Shown: one piece after another, positions 22,461-33,862 of the stretch | How positions within the stretch are numbered: the stretch's first letter is position 1 | How the letters are laid out: each line of letters begins with the position of its first letter | Notes under the pieces: generated by a model | Database searches by the model: none | What the model was told of the DNA's origin: nothing | What the model saw: the letters and a program-made list of their open reading frames with translations, nothing else | Source of the DNA: Ifrita kowaldi | Lineage: Eukaryota; Chordata; Aves; Passeriformes; Cinclosomatidae | Direction of reading: 5' to 3' | Assembly: GCA_013398055.1 (NCBI GenBank) | Contig: VZRS01010787.1 | Coordinates: forward strand, 680,639 to 744,638 | Length of the DNA: 64,000 bases | Program-made: the position numbers and the translations under genes

Positions 22461-25400
22461 CCTTGGTGCAGTAGTCTAACTTTCCACACTATTATAGTTT
22501 CCATGTTCATTTGATGGGGAAGAAACCCACATGAATCACTGACCACCAGTCCTTGCAAAGATCCTTCAGCTTCACCTTCTCAGGGCTTGGACCTGCTGTC
22601 AGAACTGGATTTGTTTTGTGCTCAGACACCTGGGAAGGTTTTCTTTATCAAATGTGTTGACAGAGAGTGTGGGTCCTTTGGCTTTGCAGGAACTGGGGAG
22701 GCTGAGATGAGGCTGCAGCTCCCGTGGGGATCAGCCCCTCACTGCACTGCAGGGTGGTGTCCATCTACCACGTCACTTTGGGGACCACAACATCCAACAT
22801 GGAACAGTCCAGAGAGAACACATCACTTCTTTCCCTTGGCCCATGAAAAGAAACAACTAAGCCAGACAAGTAATATGGTACAAAGATTTTTTCTAAATTG
22901 AATTGTTCTCTGAAAAAGAAGAAGAAGAAAATAAAAAGAGAAAGGAAGTTTCTTTCTATGACCAGCCTTCACCAAGCATTGTGAGGAATAACTAGCAAGA
23001 GAAATCCATCTGTAAAGCCTTGATGGCCAAGAAGAAGGATTTTCACACACACCAACTTCATTGTGGACACGTTTATAGGAATTTAAAGTGTTACTATGTG
23101 ACAACAAAAATAGCTATTTGTTGGCAGACCTTTTTTAATGTGTTTAAGGGTCGTTAATCATTTCCTCATGTTTCAACAGTCCGATGTACTTACTTCATAT
23201 CTTCATTTACTTGTAACGTTCCTACCAGATCCTCAGCTATCTCCATTTTCTTGGGAACAGTTGTTTTGCCTGTTAAGGAAAACAAAGTAATATAAAAATA
23301 GAAAAGAGAAAGTGGAAGTATGATAAACACAAAGACTTCAAGGTTCTCAGTAAATACAGACCTCTATTACATATGTGCAGCCAATTAGGTCACTTGTGTA
23401 GTAACTCATAACAAAGAACGGTTGACAATGTATTATTTTTCTGCTGGAAATATAATGTGAGGCTGAGCATGCTAATGACTTTTGGAAACGGGCAATGACA
23501 AAGATTGATTAATATCAGTTGACAGCCCGTTCCACAGCTCTGAAGCAGGAATAGCAGTGATTGATTTGCAAAATATGGGGCACAGGCTTTAGATAATAGA
23601 AAGGCTACATCTGAACTCAGTCTGGTTTCAGAAACGCAATTTAAGGGCCAAATGTATATCAGTAGTTAAAAGCTTACAGAAGTGTAGCAGTGTAGCAGTA
23701 TTTTCAAAAGGCACAAATTTCAACCAATTTTTTTCAATATCTAATTACCTTTACAAACGTGTGCTTGTAGACTGTTGAGTTCAGGACCAGGAACCTACAT
23801 AAAATGCAGAAACAAAAAATAGCAGGGGGGAGGAGAGAAACCAGCACAGTAGCATAATTGTTTTCTAAAAATCAGAGAGAGACATCATTAACATCTTTAA
23901 GCAGGAGGTTTTGATGATTAAACCCTCACCTAATGTGAACTACTAAAGAGTCACTTTCTGTCATGAAGGACAAGGTGAACAAACAGCCATGACAGTTTGT
24001 AGGGCTGCATACTCACTACCCAGGCTGCTAGGGTAATACCAGAGGAATATTGCACCCTAGGCCAACAGGGATCCCCACATTTTTAGTCAGTGCCATATTT
24101 GACAGAACATACTCCAGAACTGGAAATAACTGGGGAGGAGAAGTAATCCCCTCCTCACTGGATGTGGGGTCCTGTTCAAAGCTTGATCCATCCTTCCCAT
24201 TTCTCCTCACATTACCAAGTTCAGCTCAAGAGCCCTGAGCCTTGGAAAAGCCAGACCAGTAAGCAAATATCTATATTCATGCTTCATTTATAATGACTTT
24301 GTCCATCATTGCATGTAGGAGAGAGCAGGAGAGAAGAATGGAAAGTTTCATGACAGGTGTTTGCCAAAGCGCTGATCTTCATTAGGGATGTGGTCATGTG
24401 TGACGAGCTGGGTTAGCTGACACCATGCTGGCTGCTCTGCTTAGAATGGGTCAAATTGCAGCAGTTACTATGTCAGCTAATTGCAATTAAAACCTCACTG
24501 CTAATCAAAGCAGAGCCTCTAAAGCAATTCCATCACCTGTCTCAGCCTGCTGCAGCCACTGCCTGTGCAGTGCAAGGCACCATCTCTGTTGTATCTCACC
24601 ATGTGACAGATTAAAAGCTGCACAGTGCAGCCCTAATTAGGAAAAGAAGGTGTTAAAATAAACAACAACAAAATTGCAGGTGTTTTCACAGAGCACAGGA
24701 TCTGTGAAAAAGTAGACAGGCATTTGACTAGGGAAGCATGGGGATTTCCTGGGCTTCATTCTAAAATGCATCTTTTAAATACAAATGCTGTTATGTTATT
24801 ATGTTATTTTTCATAAGGAAGCTCATGGAGAATCCAGCAGGCTCCAGAGAAACTGAGGATGTGTTTTCATCCCTTTCCAATGAGGCCTTTCAGGCAGGGT
24901 CTGAGTTTGGGGATTTGCAACCTTTTGAATTACATTCCATTTATCAAGATGCTTCCAAAAAGAAACAGAAAACTCTCCTCCTCTGAGGTCAGAACATTTA
25001 TAAAACGTTAGTATCTACAACTGAGAGGTTTTTCTTAATAAAACAAAGTGTTCCTGTGTACAATGATAAGTCAACCTCTTAAAGCAACCAGCAACCCTTA
25101 ACTAGTTAAGTCTGCAAAGCGACCTCCATCCTGGGGAAGTCGTCTCTTGGATAGAGCTGTGTTGATCATGCAGTAAAGAACTGATGTTCCTATTCCTGGG
25201 GACAGGTTACTCAGCTGAAGAACTCCTTTGCAGTTGTGCCAGAGATGAGGAAGGGGATCTCACCTTCCTTTAGGCACCTCAAAGTCAGGCATGGAAGGCC
25301 TTAGTAGGTTATCAGAAGGCTGATAAATGCAGCTGTCCTCAAAGAGGCTGTTTCTCCCACCCTGGAAACCTCCTTCAGTTGTGCTAGTGGACATGGCATT

Positions 25401-27025
25401 TATGAAAGGAAGAATTTGAGAAAAGCTGTACAGTGAGTTATAGCTGTAGCACTCATGGTAACAAGAAGTCTTTTTATAAGGCATAATCTGTAAAGCCAAA
25501 TCTGGTTACCAGCTCCAAACACTCCAAACAGTTCATGAAGGGTATGATTCACAAAGGATTCTGTGGGGGATGGGTCTTTTCTCCCAGGGCCCATCCTGAG
25601 GTCTCGTTGGCTCCAGTGCATGCTCTTTGCAGGTGCATTTGGATACAGAGCCTTCCCTTGTGTGCCTCGGCAGCCGGCGCTGCTATTCCCCACCTGCATG
25701 GGAAAATAAGTGGTGACATTTGCTGTCTTCCTTGGGTTTTAATATCTTTCCACAGTGTCAGAGGCCTTGGTGATTGAGCAGGCAGTGTGATAAACAGATA
25801 CCAACACAGCAGGCACTGATAATGCTTGTACTGCTGACCTGAGTAATTAGTCACAACTTAGACCCTGAGAAGTCGGACCATGTAAGGGGAAGTTGATGGG
25901 TTTGGTGGTTCCACTGCAGTGACCACTGCATGAAGTCCATCTTTTGTAGATAAAAACAAGGAGACCAAACCACTGAAAATGGCCCCTTCCTTGTGACTCT
26001 AAACCTCTTTCTAAGCTCCCCTTCACATACATAATTTCCAGGTTCAGTGCCTCGTTCTCTCTTCTGCAAATCCATTCTTACAATACTTTGGAAAAGAGCA
26101 TCCATCCAAGCTGGGGCTAAAAGCCCAAATAAGACTAATTTGGGTGTTTTTGTTTTGTTTTGTTTTTTGTGTGTGTGCAGGAAGGAGGGATAGGGAGGGG
26201 CACAGGGCAGGAGCAGGTGTTCACTGTCTCTTAGAGCTGCCATATGAAAGGTGGTGGTTACACCCATTAGTCTTGAAAGGATTCAGCTCAAATGAAAGTA
26301 ACAACATACAGTGCATTGTTGAAAAAAGAGCCCTGACTGTAGAAATGTTTAGCACTGAAATCATGCTTTTTAGGGCTTTGTGAGATATCCCTCAAGTGAA
26401 CTTTCCCTTAGAAATCAATAGAATTGATTTTGTTTATGCTGGACATTTTTGTGTGGCTGCATCGCGGCGGCTAATTGACAGGTCAAAATCTGTACATGGA
26501 GTTTGGTAGAGAATACCTTAAAAGTTTATATTTAGGGGACAAACTTAAGTGATTATAGATAGTCACTCTAACGTTTAATTCCTGTTCTTAATATTGGAGT
26601 TCGCAATGAAAAGCTACAGCACAAAAAATATCTGCACCCTACTGCCATAAAGCTCTTCAAGGCTCAGTTTCCCTGCTCTGAAATGAAAAGATGAGAAAGG
26701 TCAGGGACAACATCAATTATGTTGTTTTTCCAGACTAGCTATAAGTTCTAAGACTTTAGGAGAACTTTGCTTTTATTCCCACTTCCCACTGAACAAAGTA
26801 TTAGTAAGTTTTTGCTTGAAGTGGGGACTAAATCCAAGTGTTTCTATTTCCAGTAGTATTTAATCAAAGTCTACAAACAGAAACAAAAACCAGTGAGTTT
26901 TTTTAATGTCTAATTAAAAAGTTTGCTAGTTTCTACAAAATATATGAGAACATTTTGTAGGGTAGAAGCCAGTTAAGATCTCATATGAGAGTTACACTGT
27001 GATTTACTTTCATGCAGAAAAGGAT
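22461..27025. other. intergenic sequence; several enhancer-like stretches
   Basis: No gene recognised; all frames are short. Stretches that look like conserved non-coding elements by motif content are about 23400-23560 (AAGATTGATTAATATCAG, then TTGACAGCCCG), about 24390-24640 (CAGCTAATTGCAATTAAAAC, CTGCTAATCAAAGC) and about 26450-26600 (CGGCTAATTGACAGGTC, a HOX/PBX plus MEIS-like composite). These are candidates only. Confidence 0.4.
26187..26207 (+). other. potential G-quadruplex (plus strand)
   Basis: GGGATAGGGAGGGG followed by CACAGGG gives four G runs of three or more with loops of 1-4 bases. It lies just right of a T-rich and TG microsatellite (26143-26178), so the pair forms a strand-asymmetric simple-sequence patch. 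Confidence 0.65.
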
Positions 27026-27095
27026 ATAAAGTTCCTGTTAATGGAGAAATAAGGACTATTATAAAGTTCCTGTTAATGGAGAAATAAGGACTATT
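27026..27095. repeat. perfect 35-bp tandem duplication
   Basis: Two adjacent copies of a 35-base unit that begins ATAAAGTTCCTGTTAATGG, at 27026-27060 and 27061-27095. By eye they are identical, and the first bases of a third copy (ATA) follow. Perfect identity means a young duplication or an assembly error; the unit is too long to be an ordinary microsatellite. Confidence 0.9.
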
Positions 27096-27098
27096 ATA

Positions 27099-30000
27099 TT
27101 TGGAGGGAGTCATATTTGAAGTACATCTGAAATATACAAAAAATTATGTTTTGGCATCTTGTCTCCTGGTAAGACATTAGTGAACTCAGACGCTGGCTTT
27201 CAAGATAGCAGGGAAGAGCTGACCTCTGACAGCCTCTGGTGATAGAGTCCTGTATGAATGATTTAGCAGCAAGATTAACTGGTGAAGTGGTTTAACTATC
27301 ATATAAGGAATACTTACTGTGGTATACAGTATGCTTTGCAAATGCTTATGTGGATAACATTAATCTGCTCCTCGTGTAACTGACAACTGTTGTGCTGCCC
27401 TATTGACCTAGAGCAAATACCCAGGACAAGAAAACTGTGGTTTTACCCCTGAGAGGACAAGGAAGATCCAGCAGCCACTGCACACAAATGAAAGCAGGAG
27501 ACCCACAGGGAATTCCAGTGGTTTCAGAATGAACAAACTTGATTGTTAATTTACTTTGTGGTCAAGATACTCCACTTGATTCTTCAAACTGATACGTAGG
27601 GTTTCATAGTAAAGAAATGTTACAAACAGTGCAAAAAAAAAGGGGTATAATGCTGCAGGAGGAGTCAACCATGATCACCAGCACATTTTTATGGTGCTGT
27701 ACAGATGGGGTGACATTATCCACAGATCAGACATTTATCAAGCCAGAATTCTTCTGTAGCCCTTCATACACCTCCCGGGCCAGCACTCAGAGGAGGGGTG
27801 AAGCGTCACTAAAAAACAACTTATGATGTATATTAAATGACATGCACTGAGGTTTGGTAGTTACTCCAGTGCTCCTGTTGAAGGGCTCTTGGAGGGACTC
27901 CTTCAGGAGAGAGCTTGGGGGTGCAGAGCTCTGATGGGGAGAAGAGTTATCCTGAGGGATGACTAAATGAGACAGCTCCTTTAAAAATAATAAATACATT
28001 TCTGTAGAACAGCTTGGCACACAGACTCACATGTTTATGTGTATAAATAGGCACTGCCTAAGCTTGTTTTGGGTTTTGCTGTCTCGTAAATATTTTTATG
28101 AAGCAATTCCCAAGCTGGGAAGATATGAAAGGTGAGGAGAAAGGGAGGGCATTTCCTGGGAAGTGGTAAAAGCACAGTCAAGGGCGTGCCTTCGGAAAGT
28201 CCAGGAGGTGAAGTGGGAGTGACCAGTGTAGTGCCAGGGTTGGAAACATCTGGTCAAGAGGAGGAAAAAGGATGGCATAGACTGAGCAGAAACCATGGCT
28301 GCTGGAGCTTCTCAGCCCCTGTGGCAGGATGTCCTCCCCCTCTCTCTACCACAGATGGCTGGTGCAGATGGAAGAGACAACCCAGACCCGGTCAAAGGCC
28401 CAGCAAGGAGTCATCTCCTGGCACCAAAAAGTCTGCAGCTCCAACCAAGAATCAACATCTTGGTATGGAGAGCAGATGTGGGAATTGATAAAAGAAAATA
28501 AACATTAGTGACCAAAAGACCCTGTTTTACACTATAAAAGTCACACAAATTATCACGGAGGTAGAAGCCTCTTACACACTGCCTGGAAGTGTGTAGGGTG
28601 GCTACTCCTACGGAACTTGGACGCATCTTCATAGATACTTTTCAGGAAATTGAGGAGAAGGACTTTGCTGTGTGGCCCATCAGCAACTGGATGGTAAGAT
28701 ACATTGAATCCTAACCTATACTATTTCTTCACTAGCTGTAATATAGGTACCTTAATCATGCACTGTATGTTATCTCCTAGTAGTTCTTCTTGTTTTATTC
28801 CTGTGTTTAAAGTCTTATGTCTGTTAATCTTGTGTCTATTAAATAAATAATTCATTTTGTAATAGACCTATTTGGCCATTATTAAAGAATTTGTGAACGA
28901 GAGTGGGTCTTGGGGTACTGGCCACCCCAGTAAAGCTACTGCCTGCTACCAAAGGCCTGGGCAAAAGGCAGGGACTTATCTAAGCACTCACACCATTCAT
29001 AACAGCCCTGATGCCTGCTGCTCAGGACCCTGCTGAGCCGTGGCTTGTCCTCTCTTACTGCTTTCTTCCTACTCCACATCCTCTTGTTACACCACTCTTC
29101 CTTTCTGCCTCTTTGCCTAGTCCCCAGGGACTCTGCCAGGGTACATGGGCTTCCTGGGAACATCCCACTGAGATGCACAGAGCAGGCACATGCATGTGAG
29201 GGGAGGGAAGCTCAAAGCAGACCTCACAAGGTGCATTAACGTGGGGGAGCCGAGGGCCTCCAAAGCAGGGACTGCTGCAGTGAGATGCAGTGCCCAAAGC
29301 AGTGAGGGTGCCATGAAACAGGCATGGGATGCGGTGCTGTGACAGGTTCTCGCAAACGTTGTTATGAACCATGAGTTATTTGGGGTTCTTGCGCTTTTCA
29401 GTTCAGGTGATCACAAGAAAAAATACTTAACTTCAAGAAAAAATAAAATTCCTTCTTCTTAGGGTGTCAGAAGGAGCTTTAAATCCAGATATAAGAGTCC
29501 AAATCTTCATAAAATGCATTCGAAAGAAAACCAAAGCTATCTGAATTTTATCTCATGAAGTCTCAGCTTTTCATGATTTCCTGCAATTGTGCTCATCATT
29601 TTTGCAACTGAGGACTGGAGGTTTATTTTCTCTCATTTTCTAGCCTCAGGGAATTGCTTAAGGAAACTCTGTGATAGCATTTCTGTAACAGAGAACAATG
29701 TGGAGCTGGTCAGGCTAAGCAGCTGTGCCTCCTCCGTTCCCCGCTATCTGAGTAATTACCATCCTGCATTGCCTCTCGCTCAGAGGATGACGTTATTCCC
29801 TCACTGGATAACAAGGTAAAATCAACTTTCCTCACAAATCCCATTATCTTCTGGAAGATCCTCTCGGAATGCAAATCAACAAGTTCAGCACTGACAGGAG
29901 CCCAACAGTAACCCACAGCTCAATTCAAATAACCTCCACACTGCAGGATGAAACAATCTGGATTACTGAGAGTTACCTGGGCAGAGCAGTGACTCTGCAT

Positions 30001-33000
30001 TTTATGAGCTCTTGTTCTTCAGATCAAAGAGGTTTGATGGGTATTTAATTAAAAGATAAAGTAGCCAGCCATAAACCACCAGACTAACCTTTTGAGAATA
30101 CAGCTCGAATTACAATTAAAGAATGACTATAATTGTCAGATTTTTGGCCTTCACCAACAATACCCTCCATCAGTAAGGGATAAATTGACTGTTGGGAGCA
30201 CTACCCACCTTGCTTTTTAGTGCTGTCATAGGGCAAGCTGGTTCAGGTGGTAAGAGCTCACATGCAACACTGGGTATCTCTTGTTCACCCAAATCCAGGG
30301 AGAGTCACAGACGAAATTATAGTTGCTCTTTTGTTCCTGAGCTGCAGCAGAGGTGTGCTGGTCCCAAAAGAAGCCATCCTCACTATTGCCATATGGATAA
30401 TTTCTTGATAGGCTGTTATACTCCTCCCTGGGGAGGAGCAGCCGAGGAGCACAGCCCCTTTAGAAGGTGAATGTATGAACCCTGAGGAGAGTGTGCTGTG
30501 AAATGTAACAAAGAAAGTAACTGCAATATTATCTGCACTGGGTTTTCTCCTTTCCCCCACAGCGACGTAACTATTCCCTCACTGGCTGAGACACGGTGTT
30601 GGTAGTTTCTAAGGACAGTGAGCATGATCAGTCTCTATGTCTCCTCCACCACACAGATGGACTGCTGATATTCACTGGTTTATCTCATGGGAAAACTGCG
30701 GTGCCTTGTCACAGCTGCGCAACAGGACAGCAAACTCTTGCAAGTTAACACCCAACAGAAACATGCTTTTTTAAATAAAAGAGACACAAGTTACACAGGG
30801 AGAAGAAGCAGCTCCTACCAGAAGAGCTGAAGCAGCAGGAAAATACAGATTCACTCTCAGCTGCAGAAATCCCTGAGATCTGCTTCAGCAATGAGATCTC
30901 ATCTGAAACAGCACAGCTTGAGAAGTATTTCAACTCAACAAAGAAGCCAAAGCCAGACATGTCCCAGATATGCACACCCACCACCTTAGAGTCCAAGAAT
31001 CTGAGGTACCAAACTCATCTAACACAGCACAAAGCTGAAAAATTCCTTAAGCAGTGCCAGAGGAGGACACCAGTGGTCCCTGTACCCCCAGCCCTATGTC
31101 CCCACTCCAGCATTTTGCTTATTACCTCAACTGCCTTTTCACATATTTGGTGTTTAATTGTATTTTTCTCCAATGCATCCTTTTACATAATTCCTGTGGG
31201 TATTTACAGTCTGTTCTGAGGATGACTTACATTTAAACCCCAGCATTAACACAGTGAAATCTTTTGCATTGAAAAGTCCAGAGACATAAAGCATAACAAC
31301 AACAGCTTCCTAAATCTCTAGCTTACTTCAAGGTGCAGAAGAGGCTATTATTTTCACTGTGCTTCTGGATCTGGTTTTTGCTCCTTTTGTCAGGCTGAGT
31401 AGCATTGTAATCTTAGAGGAATTAGTCATTATCCAGCCTTGATAAGAAGGGCAGAACTGCTCCCTGAACTTGTAGAATTGAAGTCCTGTTTGATAGAGGA
31501 GTTGTGATACTCTTTGCACATTTGTTTCACTAATGAAATGTTTCAAAAATATTAAAGGATCTAAAGATGTTAAAATGTCTGGATGCGGGCAAGTTCTTTG
31601 GTAAGTTAATTTTACATTCAAAACCAATAAAGCATTGGTCAAAGTGACAGAGGGTTTAGATTTACCCTGGATAATTCTTTTGCTTTAAGACACTTCAATT
31701 GAACCAGTTAAACTCTGGCTGTGCTTAGTCATTGGGATGTCAGTGCTAACACACCTTGGTAATTGAAACAAAACTGAGGAGTATTTTGATTTAACTTAGC
31801 AAAAGATACACCAGCTTAGCTGTAACCAACAGGGAATGCATTCACACTGCAAAAGTGAATTTAAGGGTCATTTGGAAAAATTATGCTAGCCACCAAGAGG
31901 CTACAAGTCAAAACAGTCATGGGGGGAAAGGAACAAGGAATTTGTGGGGATGGGAGGGAAAGGGTATTATGGAGAGGGTGTCTTTAGGGCCCTGGTAATG
32001 CACAGAGGTATCTTGCTAGTTCCAAAGCTGAAGTGCTCCAGCCCCACTGGGGTATGCCAGTATGAGCCCTCTGGAGGTGGGATTTCCCAGGGTGAGTAAT
32101 CATCCTGCAGGACAGTACCTGGGTTACAGAGAGAAATATTTTACATTTAGAGGAGGAAGAGAATAGATACACTTTCCAGACTACTGTGCAGTGAAGCTAC
32201 ATCTGCTTTGAGCAGGCACTTGATTGAGAATGAAACTTAATAGAAGTGGAGAGATCTACTTCATGTTTGTCTCCAATCCAGTTGTGTAATTTTAGGTACT
32301 GGAAACTATTTAAAAAGTAAATAATTTTATTGTTCAGGAAGGTACATGCAAACCTGTAAAGCTGCTTTATCTCCATATTGCTATTGCCACACAGAGGAGG
32401 CAGAGCTACATTAGAACTGTCTGAAAAACTGCCAACTTACTGACAAATAGAACAAAATTAATGTATTTTGTCTCCTTGAAAGCTTCATTTTCCTCACTGA
32501 GAGGAACTGAGCATATTCCCTTCTCCTGCAGCTCAGTACGTCACCATTCCACAGGATGGCCATGCAAGAAGGAAATTGGGAAGATTGCATTTTCAGACCT
32601 TCAACAAAAACTTCCAGAGGTGTTCCTTCCCCCTGATCATTCCCTTGAACTTTCAAAGTGCTTCCACTGTAACCATGCTATGCATAAACCTGGCACCAGC
32701 TACCCAAGAGCACAGACTGTGGTTTCATAATGTCATTAGCATCTCCTTTCCCAGTCAAACCTGACACCAATTACACAGGCATAAATCTGCTCTCTCCCCT
32801 CTTTGTAGCCCTTACTCCTGGCCAGATTTGGCACAGATGCAGAAGGCAGCAGCAGAACAGTTGCAGAGGAACATGAAAATAGCATCAGAAGCTCTCCTTC
32901 CCACTCAGCAAGTTATTCACCAGAGAGAGCTTATGGATTGCACTAAAGCAGGTTGATTTTATCCTGGTACCAAAAAACTAATTTATTTTTAACTTTCTGA

Positions 33001-33613
33001 GTTGGATGAAAGGTGACTGGATCCAAATAGCAACTATGAATTTTTAGTCCATTGAAAGCCCTGGGGCCTGTTGGTGCTGCAATCCTTGGCAGAGCTGCCA
33101 GTGATCAATGGCTGGCTCTGTGTTTACACAAGGGAGCTGATTGATTACTGACTGCCAGCATGATTGCCCATGCTGCAAACATTTTTCTCTGGACAGTTCT
33201 CCAAGGCTGCCTGGTTGTGAGGCTAACAAGCACCAAGAGAAGGGTATAGCAGCAGATCAGCCATTTTTAGGATGTTTATGTTAACATCCTAACTGTGATG
33301 TTCAAGTGGTGTGAGACTCTGGAAGCCACCACAGCCTTTGTGTGCTGTAAGGGTCAACCAAGGTCTCATGGCCAATGCACCACACCTTCAGTAGAGAAAA
33401 ACAAATCATCCCTCCTTTCCACACAACATTTTCAGGGACATCCTGCCCATATGTTTGTGAGGAAGGAGAGGGTTTGCTGTCTTATTCTCACCCTACCTGA
33501 GGGCACAGGGGGCAATTTTCCCTTCCTTCTTGGTTTAAACCTTCCAATCAAAAGCACTTCACAGGACCTTGCTTATAGTGCAAATTTTACTGGTCCTACA
33601 GAAACCCAGGACC
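27099..33613. other. intergenic sequence without recognised gene
   Basis: AT-rich sequence with short overlapping open frames only. I recognise no transposon, RNA gene or exon here. A G-rich quadruplex motif lies at 31946-31964. The stretch at about 33060-33230 has a word composition like that of a conserved element, but no specific motif pins it down. Confidence 0.5.
31946..31964 (+). other. potential G-quadruplex (plus strand)
   Basis: GGGGATGGGAGGGAAAGGG contains four G runs with loops of 1-3 bases, a canonical quadruplex sequence. No gene is visible on either side. Confidence 0.7.
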
Positions 33614-33862
33614 TCTGTATTCTCTATTCTCTATTACTATGGAATACTATAGAGTAATAGAATGGTTTGAGTTGGAAGAGACCTTAAAGATCATCTCATT
33701 TCACCCCCCTGCTATGGGCAGAGACTCCTTCCACTAGACCACATTGCTCAGGGGCCTGTCCAGCCTGTCCTTGAATACTTCCAGGGATGAGGCAACCACA
33801 GCTTCTCTGTTCCAGTTCCTCATCACCCTCATAGTAAAGAATTTCTTCCTAAATTCTTTTTA
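33614..33862 (-). mobile_element. CR1 LINE 3'-end fragment (well preserved)
   Basis: The plus strand shows the reverse complement of the classic avian CR1 3' tail, in order: AGAATGGTTTGAGTTGGAAG, AGACCTTAAAGATCATCTCA, CCCCCTGCTATGGGCAGAGA, CCTTCCACTAGACCACATTG, CTTCCAGGGATGAGGCAACC and AGTAAAGAATTTCTTCCTAA. The element is therefore on the minus strand with its 3' end at the left. Short terminal repeats there (ATTCTCTATTCTCTATTACT, 33620-33639) precede the conserved part. It is the youngest-looking of the three CR1 copies and is 5'-truncated without ORF2. Confidence 0.92.
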
